The notes: generated by a model from the letters alone, not told the origin. A stretch of 50,204 nucleotides of DNA from Thiomonas sp. X19 (GCF_900089495.1 NZ_LT605203.1:1804887-1855090); one strand, 5' to 3'. Counted from the stretch's first letter, positions 14,828 through 23,952 are shown. Program-made: numbers and translations.

Positions 14828-15796
14828 ATGCGACTCGTTCTTCCGCTCTTGCTCACCTCGCTTCTGGCCACTTTTTTGGCCGCTTGTTCGACGGTGTCGC
14901 TCAATCCCGCACCGGTGGTCAGCAAGAACTTCACGCCCGTCGGATCGACCGCAGCACCGGCCAGCGCAGCGCCCGCAAGCAGCGCCTCCGCAGCCGCCAA
15001 CGCAGGCCCCTACGCCGCTTATGCGGGCCAGCCCGGTTACTACACGGTGCAACCCGGCGACACGGTGCGCCGCATCGGCCTGCAGTTCGGCCAGGACTGG
15101 CACAACATCGTGAGCTGGAACAACCTCAGCGATCCGAACGTCATCACGGTGGGCCAGGTGTTGCGCGTGGCACCCCCGGTGGCTGGTACGCCGCCTGCCG
15201 TGGCCGCGGCGCCTCAGGGCGCCATGCCGGCCAACGGCCAGGTGGCTCAGTCGTATCCGCTGGCACCCATGGGTTCGCCGACTCCTGCGCCGCCTACGGT
15301 GGCCCCAGTCGCGCCGCCCGTCGTGGCTGCAACTTCAGCCGCATCTCCTGCAGGCGCGGTTGCAGCGCCCGCGCCAATGGCCAGCGCGGTTGCCGGGGCC
15401 GTGGCGCCCAAGGCCGTGGCTGACAACGGCGGTTTGCAATGGTCGTGGCCGGCGCCGGGAAAAATCATTCAGGGCTATAACGGCAGCACCAGCAAGGGCA
15501 TCGACATCGCCGGCAAGCAGGGCGAGCCCATTTTCGCGGCGGCCAAGGGCAAGGTGGTTTACGCCGGCAACGAGTTGCGCGGCTTCGGCAACCTGGTCAT
15601 CATCAAGCACAACGCCGACTACATCTCGGTCTACGCGCACAACGAGAAACTGCTGGTGAAAGATGGCCAGGACATCCAGCGCGGGCAGCAAATCGCCCTC
15701 ATGGGATCGACGGACGCCCCGCGTGTGGAACTGCATTTCGAGGTGCGCCTGCGCGGCAAACCCATCGATCCGATGCAGGTTCTGCCGCCGCATTGA
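14828..15796 (+). CDS. nlpD: NlpD-type lipoprotein (amidase activator)
   Basis: A 322-residue lipoprotein: lipobox LAAC (Cys20), LysM peptidoglycan-binding domain around residues 67-115 (YYTVQPGDTVRRIGLQFGQ, NVITVGQVLRV), a long Ala/Pro linker, and a C-terminal M23/LytM domain from about residue 205. The LytM zinc ligands are degenerate: KGIDIAG replaces the His-containing motif and LHFEVR the HxH motif. This matches NlpD/EnvC proteins, which lack hydrolase activity and activate N-acetylmuramoyl-L-alanine amidases during cell division. It is 15 bp after pcm and 42 bp before rpoS; in relatives an rpoS promoter lies inside nlpD. Confidence 0.93.
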   Translation: MRLVLPLLLTSLLATFLAACSTVSLNPAPVVSKNFTPVGSTAAPASAAPASSASAAANAGPYAAYAGQPGYYTVQPGDTVRRIGLQFGQDWHNIVSWNNLSDPNVITVGQVLRVAPPVAGTPPAVAAAPQGAMPANGQVAQSYPLAPMGSPTPAPPTVAPVAPPVVAATSAASPAGAVAAPAPMASAVAGAVAPKAVADNGGLQWSWPAPGKIIQGYNGSTSKGIDIAGKQGEPIFAAAKGKVVYAGNELRGFGNLVIIKHNADYISVYAHNEKLLVKDGQDIQRGQQIALMGSTDAPRVELHFEVRLRGKPIDPMQVLPPH

Positions 15797-15838
15797 GCAC
15801 CCCTATCCAAGCTGCCTGAAGCCACCTCAAGCCGCCCC

Positions 15839-16816
15839 ATGCCGCGCGCACCCAAAAAATCATCGACGTCCACACCCGCTGCCGCTGACGCTGCGGGTGA
15901 CGCCGAAGAGCCGCAAGGCTCGGGGCGAGACGAACTGGCGACGCAAGAGCTTGGCCGCATGGCGGGCGATGGCGTGGACGCCGCCAGCCAGAGCGTGCTG
16001 CAGGCCTACCTCAACCAGATTCGCATCAAGCCGCTGCTCACGCCGCAGCAGGAATTCGACACCGCCACGCGCGCCCGCCAGGGCGATTTCGCGGCGCGGC
16101 AAGCCATGGTCGAACACAACCTGCGGCTGGTGGTGAGCATTGCCAAGGGCTATGCCGGCCGCGGCCTGGCCCTGGCCGACCTCATCGAGGAAGGCAATCT
16201 GGGCTTGATGCACGCCATCGAGAAATTCGACCCCGAGCGCGGCTTCCGCTTCTCCACCTATGCGAGTTGGTGGATACGCCAAAACGTCGAGCGTGCCATC
16301 ATGCAGCAGGCGCGCACCATCCGCCTGCCGGTGCACGTCATTCGCGAGCTCAACCAGGTGCTGCGAGCGCGGCACCACCTGGAAGAGTCCAGCCCCAACG
16401 GTGTGGCCTCGGTCGAAGACATTGCCGGCCTCACCGGCCGCACGGCCGACGAGGTGGCCGATCTGCTCACCCTGGGCGAACTGCCCGCCTCGCTCGACCT
16501 GATGCACGAAACCAGCGCGGGCGACAGCTACCAGGACCAGTTTGCCGACCAGCAGGCGCCCGGCCCCGACGATACCGCGCAGGCGCACGAGGTCACGCAT
16601 CTGCTCGACGCCTGGCTGCAGACTTTGGCCGAGCGCGAGCGCGAGGTGATCGAAGCGCGCTTCGGGCTGTACGGCCGCGACACCGAAACCCTGGAAACCC
16701 TGGCGCAACGCCTCGACCTCACCCGCGAGCGCGTGCGCCAGATCCAGCAGGAAGCCCTGCTCAAGCTCAAACGCCGCCTGTCCAAGGGCGGGGTCGACAA
16801 ATCTTCGGTGCTCTGA
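15839..16816 (+). CDS. rpoS: RNA polymerase sigma factor RpoS
   Basis: A 325-residue sigma-70 group 2 factor, the stationary-phase and general-stress sigma. After a variable charged N-terminus come region 1.2 ([21 protein letters not shown]), region 2 ([55 protein letters not shown], listed in shorter blocks: core [10 protein letters not shown] and [11 protein letters not shown]), region 3 ([10 protein letters not shown]), and region 4 ([11 protein letters not shown], ending in the [22 protein letters not shown]). Synteny with nlpD confirms RpoS rather than RpoD or RpoH. Confidence 0.96.
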   Translation: MPRAPKKSSTSTPAAADAAGDAEEPQGSGRDELATQELGRMAGDGVDAASQSVLQAYLNQIRIKPLLTPQQEFDTATRARQGDFAARQAMVEHNLRLVVSIAKGYAGRGLALADLIEEGNLGLMHAIEKFDPERGFRFSTYASWWIRQNVERAIMQQARTIRLPVHVIRELNQVLRARHHLEESSPNGVASVEDIAGLTGRTADEVADLLTLGELPASLDLMHETSAGDSYQDQFADQQAPGPDDTAQAHEVTHLLDAWLQTLAEREREVIEARFGLYGRDTETLETLAQRLDLTRERVRQIQQEALLKLKRRLSKGGVDKSSVL

Positions 16817-16821
16817 GCGTC

Positions 16822-17625
16822 ATGGCCGCGCCCGTCGTCGTCTTCGACATCGAAACCATCCCCGACGCGCAAGCCATCCGCGCCGCCGGCCTGGCCGACG
16901 CGTGCCTGGACGACGCCGCCACCATCGCCCAGGCGCAGGAGCGGCGCAAGGCCCAAACCGGCAGCGATTTTCTCCCCGTGATCTGCCAGCGCGTGCTGGT
17001 CATCTCCTGCATCTTCCGCAACGCCCAGGGGCTGAAGGTGCATTCCTTCGTCGACCGTGGCGGCCAGGAAGGCGCGGCGGTGCAGGGTTTTTTCCGCATC
17101 GTCGACAAACACGAACCGCAACTGGTTTCCTGGAATGGCGGCGGCTTCGATCTGCCCGTGCTGCATTACCGCGGCCTGGTGCATGGCGTGCAGGCGCCCA
17201 AATACTGGGACATGGGCGAAGACGACCGCGAGTTCAAGTGGAACAACTACATCTCGCGCTACCACAGCCGGCACCTCGACCTGATGGACCTGCTGGCCCT
17301 CTACCAGCCGCGCGCCAACGCCGGTATGGACACCCTGGCGCAGCTTTGCGGCCTGCCGGGAAAACTGGGCATGGATGGCAGCCAGGTCTACGCCGCCTGG
17401 CAGCAGGGCGAACTGGAAGCCGTGCGGCGCTACTGCGAAACCGACGTGCTCAACACCTATTTGCTGTATTGCCGCTTCCAGCTCATGCGCGGCGGCTTCA
17501 GCCCGGCAGAGCACCAGGACGAAGTCGCGCTGGTGCGCAACACCCTGGCCGACTGGGCGCTGGGCGAGCCGCACTGGGCTGAATACCTGCAGGCCTGGCG
17601 CCTGCCCGATCCGCCAAACTCCTGA
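16822..17625 (+). CDS. Predicted 3'-5' exonuclease (DEDD superfamily, PolB-associated type)
   Basis: A 267-residue protein with an RNase-H-like DEDD exonuclease fold. Exo I motif: [10 protein letters not shown] (residues 6-15); Exo [20 protein letters not shown] near residue 103; Exo [19 protein letters not shown] near residue 203. It resembles the stand-alone 3'-5' exonucleases related to PolB proofreading domains. The ATG at 16822 follows the rpoS stop by five bases, so it may be co-transcribed with rpoS. Biological substrate not known. Confidence 0.88.
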   Translation: MAAPVVVFDIETIPDAQAIRAAGLADACLDDAATIAQAQERRKAQTGSDFLPVICQRVLVISCIFRNAQGLKVHSFVDRGGQEGAAVQGFFRIVDKHEPQLVSWNGGGFDLPVLHYRGLVHGVQAPKYWDMGEDDREFKWNNYISRYHSRHLDLMDLLALYQPRANAGMDTLAQLCGLPGKLGMDGSQVYAAWQQGELEAVRRYCETDVLNTYLLYCRFQLMRGGFSPAEHQDEVALVRNTLADWALGEPHWAEYLQAWRLPDPPNS

Positions 17626-17681
17626 AGCTGTCGCCCCCGCGTGCCTTGGCATTTCCGGGTGGTGCAGAGCCCGGGCCTGCA

Positions 17682-19064
17682 ATGAAACCGACGACGATCT
17701 GCGACGAATGGCTGACCATCGAGGCGCTTGACCTCGAGGCCCGAGGCGTCGCCCACCGCGCCGACGGCAAGGTGGTGTTTGCCGCGGGCGCTCTGCCCGG
17801 CGAAGTGGTGCGCGTGCGCGTCACCCGCAGCAAGGCCAAGTGGGAGCAGGGCGAGGCTGTGGAGTGGCAGCGCACGGCCTACACTCGCGTCGAGCCGCGC
17901 TGTCCGCATTTCGGCGTGTGCGGCGGCTGCAGCATGCAGCACATCGACCCGCAAGCCCAAATCGCCTTCAAGCAACGCACCTTGGAGGACGACCTCTGGC
18001 ATTTGGCGCAGGTGCGTCCGCAAACAGTCATGCGTCCGCTGGCCGGCCCGAACTGGGGCTATCGCCACCGCGCGCGCCTCACCGTGCGCCTGGTGCACAA
18101 GAAGGGCGGTGTCCTGGTCGGGTTTCACGAGCGCGGCTCCAGCTACGTGGCCGACATGCAGACCTGCGCCATCTTGCCGCCGCATGTGTCCGCCCTGCTC
18201 ATGCCCTTGCGCCAGCTCATCGCGGGCCTGTCGTGCCCCGACCGCCTGCCGCAAATCGAACTGGCCGAGGGCGATGCGCAAACCGTGCTGGTGCTGCGCA
18301 ACCTGCAGGAGCTCAAGCCCGCCGATCGGCAAGCCTTGGCCCGGTTCGCAGCGCAGCACGGCGTGCAGTGGTGGTTGCAGCCTGGCGGCCCGCACACCGC
18401 AGCGCCGTTGGATCCGCAAGCCCCCGGGCTCGAATACACCTTGCCCGAGTTCGGTGTGCGCATGCCTTTCAAGCCCACCGACTTCACCCAGGTCAACCAC
18501 CGCATCAACCAGGCGCTGGTTTCGCGCGCTTTGCGGCTGCTGGCGCCCCAATCCAACGAACGCGTCGCCGACTGGTTTTGTGGCCTCGGCAACTTCACCC
18601 TGCCTCTGGCCACACGCGCCGCTTCGGTGCTCGGCGTGGAAGGCAGCGAGGCGCTGGTGCAGCGCGCGCGTGACAACGCGGCGTTCAACGGCCTGGCGGA
18701 GCGCAGCCGTTTCGAGGCCCGCAATCTGTTCGAGATGGACGCCCAGGCCCTGCTGCGACTCGGCCCTTTCGACAAATGGCTGATCGATCCGCCGCGCGAG
18801 GGCGCGCTGGCGCTGTGCAGGGCCTTGGCTGAGATGCAAGTGGCCGGTGTGCAAGTCGCAGGTGTTCAAGTGGCCGATGCCCAAGCCGGGGGCTTCAGGT
18901 CGCCGTCGCGCATCGTCTACATCTCCTGCAACCCGGCCACGCTGGCGCGCGACGCCGGCCTGCTTGTGCATCACGCAGGCTACGTCTTGCACGCGGCCGG
19001 CGTGGTGAACATGTTCCCGCACACCTCGCATGTGGAGTCCATCGCGGTGTTCGAGCGGGCTTGA
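17682..19064 (+). CDS. rlmD: 23S rRNA (uracil-1939-C5)-methyltransferase
   Basis: A 460-residue RumA/RlmD-type enzyme. N-terminal TRAM domain ([28 protein letters not shown]), an iron-sulfur motif [14 protein letters not shown] near residue 74 with a later cysteine, the SAM site [14 protein letters not shown] near 297, and the catalytic cysteine in [14 protein letters not shown] near 416. It methylates U1939 of 23S rRNA. The in-frame ATG at 17646 is less likely because the TRAM pattern starts after 17682. A short tandem repeat (three 15-bp units, VAGVQ-like) is inserted just before the catalytic motif, longer than in usual family members. Confidence 0.93.
   Translation: MKPTTICDEWLTIEALDLEARGVAHRADGKVVFAAGALPGEVVRVRVTRSKAKWEQGEAVEWQRTAYTRVEPRCPHFGVCGGCSMQHIDPQAQIAFKQRTLEDDLWHLAQVRPQTVMRPLAGPNWGYRHRARLTVRLVHKKGGVLVGFHERGSSYVADMQTCAILPPHVSALLMPLRQLIAGLSCPDRLPQIELAEGDAQTVLVLRNLQELKPADRQALARFAAQHGVQWWLQPGGPHTAAPLDPQAPGLEYTLPEFGVRMPFKPTDFTQVNHRINQALVSRALRLLAPQSNERVADWFCGLGNFTLPLATRAASVLGVEGSEALVQRARDNAAFNGLAERSRFEARNLFEMDAQALLRLGPFDKWLIDPPREGALALCRALAEMQVAGVQVAGVQVADAQAGGFRSPSRIVYISCNPATLARDAGLLVHHAGYVLHAAGVVNMFPHTSHVESIAVFERA
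18837..18881 (+). repeat. Three 15-bp tandem repeats inside rlmD
   Basis: Units CAAGTGGCCGGTGTG, CAAGTCGCAGGTGTT and CAAGTGGCCGATGCC follow one another and code for [10 protein letters not shown] and QVADA. They fall in a loop between the substrate motif ([14 protein letters not shown]) and the catalytic Cys motif. Confidence 0.7.
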
Positions 19065-19073
19065 ACATGCCTC

Positions 19074-19587
19074 ATGAGTCGCTTCGGTGGGTTCCTGCCC
19101 ACGCATCGCATGCTGCACGACGACACGGCCATCTCCTCGCTGGGTCGCGTGCTCGGGGTCGGCCAGTGCGGTGCCGATGACCTGTACCGCGCGCTGGACT
19201 GGCTGCACGAGGCGCAGCCCGCCATCGAGCGTCGCTTGGCGCGCCAGCACCTGGTGGGCTCGACCTTGGTGCTGTGCGAACTGACCTCGACCTGGCTGAC
19301 GGGGCGCTGCTGCGAACTGGCTGCACGCGGGCATTCGCGCGACGGCAAGCGCGACGATCCGCAGATTGTCTTCGGCCTGATCTGCACGAGCCAGGGCTGC
19401 TCGATCGCGGTGGAGGTGTTTCCCGGCAACACGGCCGACCCGGTGACGGTGGCCGCGCAGGTGAGCAAGTTGCGGGATCGCTTCGGCATCGCCTCCATCG
19501 TGTGGGCGGGCGACCGCGGCATGCTGACCTCGGCGCGCATCGAGCAGGTGTTCAAGCCGCAAGGCATGGACTGGGTGAGCAACAGAG
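19074..19587 (+). pseudogene. IS1634-type (IS4 superfamily) transposase fragment
   Basis: About 170 codons of the middle of an IS1634-family DDE transposase: YRALDWLHEAQPAIERRLA, then RDGKRDDPQIVFGLICTSQGC with FPGNTADP and VWAGDRGMLTSARIEQV. The N-terminus of a full protein (about 550 residues) and all after DWVS are missing; at about 19576 it meets the TnpB element. Not functional. Confidence 0.75.
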
Positions 19588-19602
19588 CCATAAAATCACA
19601 GC

Positions 19603-21027
19603 ATGAAGACTGGCTTTCGTTTCCGCTGTTACCCTAGCGCCGCGCAGGAACAGACCCTGCTGCGCTGGATCGGGTGCCAGCGGTTCGTCTACAACGCCAA
19701 GGTGCGCGAGGATCGGTACTTTCGCGCCTTCGCGCGCCAGTCGTTGCAACATGTTGGTCAATTTGCGCCGCAAGATCAGCAGTACGCGCAGTTCATCGGT
19801 GAGGACACCGCCTGGCTGCGCGAGGTGCCCAGCGTGGTACTGCGCAATGGCGCGGTGCGGTGGAAACAAGCGTATGGACGGTTCTTCAAGAAACTCGCCG
19901 GACGCCCGACGCTGCAGCGCAAGCCATGTGCGCAGTCTGTGTGGGTCACGTCCGAGTTGTTCCAGTTCGACGCCGTGACCGATGCGGCCACGGGTGCAGT
20001 CCAGCATCGTCTGATCCTCGGCACCAAGAAATTCCCGGTGGGCGAAGTGGCGTTCAAGGTGTCCGGCTCGTTCAAGGTTCCGGCGTCTATCCACCTCACG
20101 GTTGAGGCCGGACGCTGGTTCGTCTCTGTGTCGTTCGACGATGGGGCGACGGCGCCGACATTTCAGGAAACCGCCGACTGGCTGGCGAAGTTCGAGCGGC
20201 AGGAACTGCTCGAACGCGCTGTGGGCGTCGACCGTGGCGTGGCCATCCCTGCAATGGCGTCGACGGGGCATGCGTTCGACTTCTCCGACGCTCAGAAAAG
20301 ACGCACGGAGAAAAAGGCCGCCGCGATCCGCCGCTGGCAGCGCAAGCTCTCTCGCCGCGCCAAGGGCGGCGCGAACCTGCGCAAGGCGGCACGCCGCGTC
20401 GAGGCCCTGCACCAGTACAGCAAGAACATGCGGCGGGACTTCGCCCACCAGACCAGTCATGTGCTGGTTTCCGACCCCAGCACGCTGCTGATCGTGTTCG
20501 AAGACCTGGGCGTGCAGCGCATGACGCGCCGGGCCAGGCCGAAGCAGGACGAGCACGGGCGCCACGTGCGCAACGGCGCGGCGGCCAAGTCGGGGCTCAA
20601 TGCCGCGATTCTGCGCTCAGCCTGGGGCCAGACCAGGGAATTCAGCACCTACAAGGCGCTGCGCGCGGGCAAGTTGTGCCTGTGCGTGCCGGCGCAACAC
20701 ACCTCGCAGGAATGTGCCGCGTGCGGCCACATTCACCCGGACAACCGGCCTTCACAGGCCGCGTTCGTCTGCCAGCGCTGCGGGCACCAAGACAACGCGG
20801 ATCACAACGCGGGGCGCGTCATCGCCCATCGCGGGGTTGATCGCGTGCTGTCTGGTCAGTACAAAGACAAGGACCGCAAGCGCACGATGCGCCTGCGCCA
20901 GAAATCACTAGGGCCGGAACGGTCCGAAGTCACGCCCACGGAGACCACGGTCAGTCTGGACTACAGCAATGCCGTCCAGCACGGGTCGGTGAAGTGGGAA
21001 ACCCCCGCTACAACGCCATGCGTTTAG
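19603..21027 (+). CDS. tnpB: TnpB, RNA-guided nuclease of an IS605-like element
   Basis: A 474-residue TnpB protein, within the usual range. The N-terminal HTH_OrfB_IS605 part starts MKTGFRFRCYPSAAQEQTLL. The RuvC nuclease is complete by eye: Asp in VGVDRGVAIPAMAS (about residue 209), Glu in LLIVFEDLGVQRM (about 301), zinc ribbon CAACGH and CQRCGHQDNADHNAG with the final Asp (about 400). TnpB cuts DNA using an omega RNA from the element's right end, next to a short target-adjacent motif. It differs from copy 2 at many residues, so the two are not a recent duplication. It interrupts an IS1634 fragment on the left and a PIN gene on the right. Confidence 0.88.
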   Translation: MKTGFRFRCYPSAAQEQTLLRWIGCQRFVYNAKVREDRYFRAFARQSLQHVGQFAPQDQQYAQFIGEDTAWLREVPSVVLRNGAVRWKQAYGRFFKKLAGRPTLQRKPCAQSVWVTSELFQFDAVTDAATGAVQHRLILGTKKFPVGEVAFKVSGSFKVPASIHLTVEAGRWFVSVSFDDGATAPTFQETADWLAKFERQELLERAVGVDRGVAIPAMASTGHAFDFSDAQKRRTEKKAAAIRRWQRKLSRRAKGGANLRKAARRVEALHQYSKNMRRDFAHQTSHVLVSDPSTLLIVFEDLGVQRMTRRARPKQDEHGRHVRNGAAAKSGLNAAILRSAWGQTREFSTYKALRAGKLCLCVPAQHTSQECAACGHIHPDNRPSQAAFVCQRCGHQDNADHNAGRVIAHRGVDRVLSGQYKDKDRKRTMRLRQKSLGPERSEVTPTETTVSLDYSNAVQHGSVKWETPATTPCV

Positions 21028-21044
21028 CGGCGGGAGAGTTCATA
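20880..21044 (+). ncRNA. Predicted omega RNA (reRNA) of TnpB copy 1
   Basis: By analogy with known TnpB systems, the scaffold is made from the 3' end of tnpB and the element's right end. This stretch is well conserved between the two copies, including CGCAAGCGCACGATGCGCC and the end GGGAGAGTTCATA. The guide would be the next ~16-20 bases, TCAGCAGGCGTGAGAATGCG (21045-21064). Not folded; ends approximate. Confidence 0.4.
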
Positions 21045-21433
21045 TCAGCAGGCGTGAGAATGCGCGCCCGCCCAATACGGCTGCGCTGCAAAAGACCGGC
21101 CCGGTGATCACCGGTGACCAGGAAGTCGGCATCCCCCGCCAGCGCGAGATCGAGCAGAAAGGCGTCGTCGGGATCGGCCGCCGACTGCGTCGCAGGCATT
21201 GGGTCGATGATCTGCGCTCCCTGCAGGTTATTGAGCATGGCCCCGACGAGATGCGGCTGCAGGATGGCTTTGAATTTCGGGTAACGGCTGGCTCGGCGAA
21301 TTTCTTCGATCTGCTTCTGGGCCGTGATGATCTCAAACCGGCGTTCACGCCAGGCGCAATAGAGCGCATGCGGCGCCCCGTGCGGGGCAATCAAAGCGCT
21401 CAGCAGGACATTGCTGTCCAGAACGACCCGCAT
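21008..21433 (-). CDS. PIN-domain toxin of a type II toxin-antitoxin pair, 3' end replaced
   Basis: A 141-residue PIN protein of the COG1569 group (putative toxin, PIN family): MRVVLDSNVLLSALIAPHG carries the first Asp, the middle has EEIRRASRYPKF, and DPDDAFLLDLALAGDADFLVTGD holds the other acidic residues of the ribonuclease site. The family normally ends shortly after ILTPA. Here the last ten or so residues (NSPAAKRMAL) are coded by the antisense of the TnpB element's right end, so the original 3' end was cut. All catalytic Asp/Glu residues remain, so it may still be active. It overlaps its antitoxin gene by one to three bases. Confidence 0.8.
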   Translation of the reverse strand: MRVVLDSNVLLSALIAPHGAPHALYCAWRERRFEIITAQKQIEEIRRASRYPKFKAILQPHLVGAMLNNLQGAQIIDPMPATQSAADPDDAFLLDLALAGDADFLVTGDHRAGLLQRSRIGRARILTPADMNSPAAKRMAL

Positions 21434-21672
21434 CAGTGTTCACGCGCCCATTGCACGGCTTCGCGCACGATCGCCTCTAAGTTCTGCGCAGACACCTGCG
21501 CATTCGCCGCCTTGGCTTGTTCGGCGCTCATGGCCAGGATGCGCGCGCGCACAGCCTCTTCGATGAAGTGCGACAAATCCCCCTTCCGGCCTCTGCCCTG
21601 ACTGGCGAGGAAAAGGCGGAGTGCTTGGTCCGTATCGGCGGAAACGGCCACATTCCAGCGGATAGAGTTCAT
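21433..21672 (-). CDS. Ribbon-helix-helix antitoxin
   Basis: A 79-residue protein starting MNSIRWNVAVSADTDQALRLFL with a ribbon-helix-helix-like pattern (ISADTDQALRLFLASQGRGRKGDLSHFIEEAV, in blocks), followed by a helical tail that would clamp the toxin. It is directly upstream of the PIN gene, with the stop and next start sharing bases (TGATG). This is the standard antitoxin-first order with autoregulation, and a tandem repeat just upstream (21683-21698) is a candidate operator. Confidence 0.75.
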   Translation of the reverse strand: MNSIRWNVAVSADTDQALRLFLASQGRGRKGDLSHFIEEAVRARILAMSAEQAKAANAQVSAQNLEAIVREAVQWAREH

Positions 21673-21682
21673 AAGGCTATTC

Positions 21683-21698
21683 GGCGCATAGGCGCATA
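21683..21698 (-). promoter_or_regulatory. Tandem 8-bp repeat, candidate antitoxin operator
   Basis: GGCGCATA occurs twice head to tail, 11 bp upstream of the antitoxin start. Direct repeats at this position fit a ribbon-helix-helix repressor binding as dimers side by side. The region 21703-21865 beyond it holds no gene, only a 15-bp palindrome (21744-21758). Confidence 0.4.
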
Positions 21699-21865
21699 TG
21701 TGTGAGTTTTAAGTGTAGGCGGATGTGGGCTGGCGGGCAAGGGACTGCCACTGGCAGTTGTGCCGAGTGCCCCGTGTCCCAAGAAAGTTCACGGAGAGAT
21801 GACGGACCATGGGGAAACATCGATTCATCCTCCCATGAATGCCGTGTTCTGCCCAATCCGTGTCC

Positions 21866-23287
21866 TCAGGATTCTCGATCCTTGGCGAAGCCAGGGTCCG
21901 GGCCATAGGGGTTGTTGTCGATCGGCACATGCCCATCGCAGGCAAACACACACAAGGCCCTCCAGCGGCCCAGCGCGTAGTCGATGGCCCGCGCCGTGGC
22001 GCAGGCCTTGGCCAGGAACTGGCGTTGCCCGATCAGCCAGGGATGCAATGCATCCAGGATGGGTCGGCTGAGCTCCTGGCGCAGCGCGGTGCGCGCATCG
22101 GGCGGATGCTCGCGGATGTCCTGCTCAATGCCATACAAGGCCCCGATGCGTACCAGCGCCTCTTGGGCGATGGCGCTGCCGACGAGCTTGTGCGCCTCGA
22201 AGAACTTGCGCCGCACATGCGCCCAGCAACCGGCCTCCACGATGGCATCCTGGGCATGGAGAGCGGCGTAGCCGCTGAACCCGTCGGTGAGCAACGTGCC
22301 TGACCAATCCTGCAGGAAGTCGCGCGCATGCGCACCGGCGCGGCTGGCGCAATAGTCAAACACCACGGCCGGGGTCAACGCGCTGCGGTAGACCCAGACA
22401 TAGGCGCGGTGCGTCCGTCCGGTGCCTGGAGCCAGCTCGGCCACCGGGGTCTCATCGGCGTGCAACACGGGCTGGCTCAGCACGTGCGCCTTCATCGCTG
22501 CAGCCAGCGGTTCCAGGCGCACGCCGCAGATGCCCACCCACTGCGCCATGCTCGAGCGCGGGATGTGCGCGCCGCTGCGACGATAGATCTCCTCCTGGCG
22601 ATACAGCGGCAGGTGATCGTCATGCTTGGCCAGCACCACCTGCGCCAGCAGGCCGGGAGCGGGGATGCCCTTGTCGATGATCTGGGCAGGCATGGGCGCA
22701 GCCAACACCGTCTGGCAGCATGCGCAGGCGTACTTGCCGCGGATGTGCCGGTGCACGAAGAAGCGCGTGGGCTCGCAGTCGAGCTGCGCGCTGATCTCCT
22801 CACCGATGCGGCTCAGGGGGTGGCCCTGCGGGCACAGCCCCGATTCGATCTCGTAGCGATGCTCGATGCGCTCAAGCTGCCCGGGCAGCGGCTGGCGTTT
22901 GGGGCAACGTTTGCCCGGGGCTGTGCGCTCGTGCTCGGCAGCGCGGTCCTCCGCCTGTTCCTCGGCTTGCAGCAGTGTCTGCGTCTTGGCGTCGAAGAGC
23001 TGGCCTTGCGCGTCCAGGCTCTCGCTGGAGTGGCCGAAGCGCCATTGCTTGAGGCGTGCCAACTCGAAGCTCAGGGCCTCGATCTTGGTCTGCTTGAACT
23101 TCAGATCCGCCTGCATCCGGGCAATGACCGCGCGCGCGTACTGCGCCGCCGGATCGTCGCCCAGGGCCTGGAGTCGGTCGGAATCGAGAGCGTCGAGCAT
23201 GGGCACATGCACGCGCGCGCACGCGCGCGAGAATCGGGAGTTGTCCCGATCGACAAGCGCTTGGGGGCTACACCACGGCAATGGCAC
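21866..23287 (-). CDS. IS66 transposase TnpC, C-terminally truncated
   Basis: A 473-codon frame with the IS66 order: leucine-zipper-like N-terminus (LKFKQTKIEALSFELARLKQWRFG), zinc-finger-like segment (CPQGHPLS... CACCQ), then the catalytic core with HADETPVAEL and TLLTDGFSGYAALH giving two Asp, and WAHVRRKFFEAH. It ends at DGHVPIDNN, then five to fifteen foreign residues. The Glu of the DDE triad normally follows that motif, so the enzyme is inactive. The first ~25 residues before ARVHVPMLDAL may be an extension; a start inside is likely. Confidence 0.8.
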   Translation of the reverse strand: MPLPWCSPQALVDRDNSRFSRACARVHVPMLDALDSDRLQALGDDPAAQYARAVIARMQADLKFKQTKIEALSFELARLKQWRFGHSSESLDAQGQLFDAKTQTLLQAEEQAEDRAAEHERTAPGKRCPKRQPLPGQLERIEHRYEIESGLCPQGHPLSRIGEEISAQLDCEPTRFFVHRHIRGKYACACCQTVLAAPMPAQIIDKGIPAPGLLAQVVLAKHDDHLPLYRQEEIYRRSGAHIPRSSMAQWVGICGVRLEPLAAAMKAHVLSQPVLHADETPVAELAPGTGRTHRAYVWVYRSALTPAVVFDYCASRAGAHARDFLQDWSGTLLTDGFSGYAALHAQDAIVEAGCWAHVRRKFFEAHKLVGSAIAQEALVRIGALYGIEQDIREHPPDARTALRQELSRPILDALHPWLIGQRQFLAKACATARAIDYALGRWRALCVFACDGHVPIDNNPYGPDPGFAKDRES

Positions 23288-23462
23288 CGGCTGTGGCGTG
23301 CGCGCTCATGCGCTGCCAGGGCAGACCGGCGGCCAGCCAGTTCCATTGCTCGGCACTCAGGTGCAGGGTGGCACGATCGTCTTGCGGCCAGGCAAACCGG
23401 CCTTCTTGCAGTCGGCGCGTGCATAGCCAGATCCCCGCGCCATCAAACACCAGCACCTTCAT
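23268..23462 (-). pseudogene. IS66 TnpB (Orf2) C-terminal half
   Basis: From the ATG at 23462, MKVLVFDGAGIWLCTRRLQEGRFAWPQ matches the second half of IS66 Orf2 (normally about 115 residues). The first half, with the TDMR motif, is missing; the sequence upstream is the end of tnpA in another frame. An internal deletion fused the two genes. Confidence 0.65.
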
Positions 23463-23706
23463 CCGCCGCCGGTGCAGGGGGCGGGTTGCATTGGGCACGC
23501 ACGAAGGCGCTGCGCCGTGGTGGCAGAGCCAGACCAGCGAGTTGGGCGCGCCAGCGCGGTGCGCTCGACAGCCAGCCGCGCAGTTGCCCGTAGCCAAGCC
23601 CCTTGCTTTGCGCAAACACTTCGGCCTTCAACCCGCTGGCTTTGAGTTCATCAAGGATCGCCAGAATCTCACCAATCCGCTCTTCACTGAGTTTGTCCGA
23701 TCGCAT
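23443..23706 (-). pseudogene. IS66 TnpA (Orf1), altered end
   Basis: From MRSDKLSEERIGEILAILDEL, with a helix-turn-helix-like middle (GLKAEVFAQSKGLGYGQLRGWLS) and FVRAQ near the end, as in short IS66 Orf1 proteins that assist transposition. The final residues come from the deletion junction with tnpB. Start taken at 23706 because family similarity begins there. Confidence 0.65.
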
Positions 23707-23777
23707 CGGGCCTCCGAAAAAACCCAAGCTTCACTCAGCCACGCTTCATTGAAAAGATGGGTTCGCCAGCCGCTTAC

Positions 23778-23797
23778 GTTAATAAGCAGATGACCAA
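23778..23797. repeat. 20-bp inverted repeat, left copy
   Basis: GTTAATAAGCAGATGACCAA begins at the first base after the IS66 terminus. Its exact reverse complement is at 25593-25612, so the pair encloses one ATPase gene in 1,835 bp. Confidence 0.8.
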
Positions 23798-23952
23798 GAT
23801 TGGACTTGTTTGCCTCATTTTTGGGCAATCCTCGGTGAAATCGGTCAACGTACGCTTGCCGGTGGACGCACGAAGCGGCTGGAAGCGCTGCTTTCAATGA
23901 GCTCCTGGCCAAATTTCCGGCGGCGCCTGTCATAAAAAACACTTGTCAATCA

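Larger units (their letters stand above)
19590..21044 (+). mobile_element. TnpB-only IS200/IS605-like element, copy 1
   Basis: The limits come from comparison with the reverse copy at 26499-27953: both start ATAAAATCACAGC (here 19590-19602) and both end GGGAGAGTTCATA (here up to 21044), after which they differ. The true left end could be slightly further out. There is no TnpA transposase, so movement would need one in trans. Confidence 0.65.
21866..23777 (-). mobile_element. Defective IS66-family element
   Basis: It contains, in reverse order, tnpA, a piece of tnpB and a tnpC lacking its end. One terminus is visible at 23755-23777 (read on the reverse strand it starts GTAAGCGGCTGGCGAACCCA, the IS66 style). 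The other end is missing because tnpC is cut at about 21910. Internal and end deletions make it immobile on its own. Confidence 0.75.

Noticed and set aside
18837..18881. CRISPR-like repeat
   Set aside because: Only three contiguous 15-bp units without spacers, in frame inside rlmD. No CRISPR array is seen anywhere in the window.
17457..19562. A 701-codon reverse frame across rlmD
   Set aside because: Repetitive His/Gln/Gly-rich shadow with no family match; the forward strand holds clear exonuclease and RlmD motifs.
22328..23593. A 421-codon forward frame across IS66
   Set aside because: Antisense of tnpC and tnpB; no family features.
23790..23880. Small gene starting at the ATG inside the left 20-bp repeat
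   Set aside because: About 30 codons, no ribosome site, no recognisable family; more likely part of the element end.
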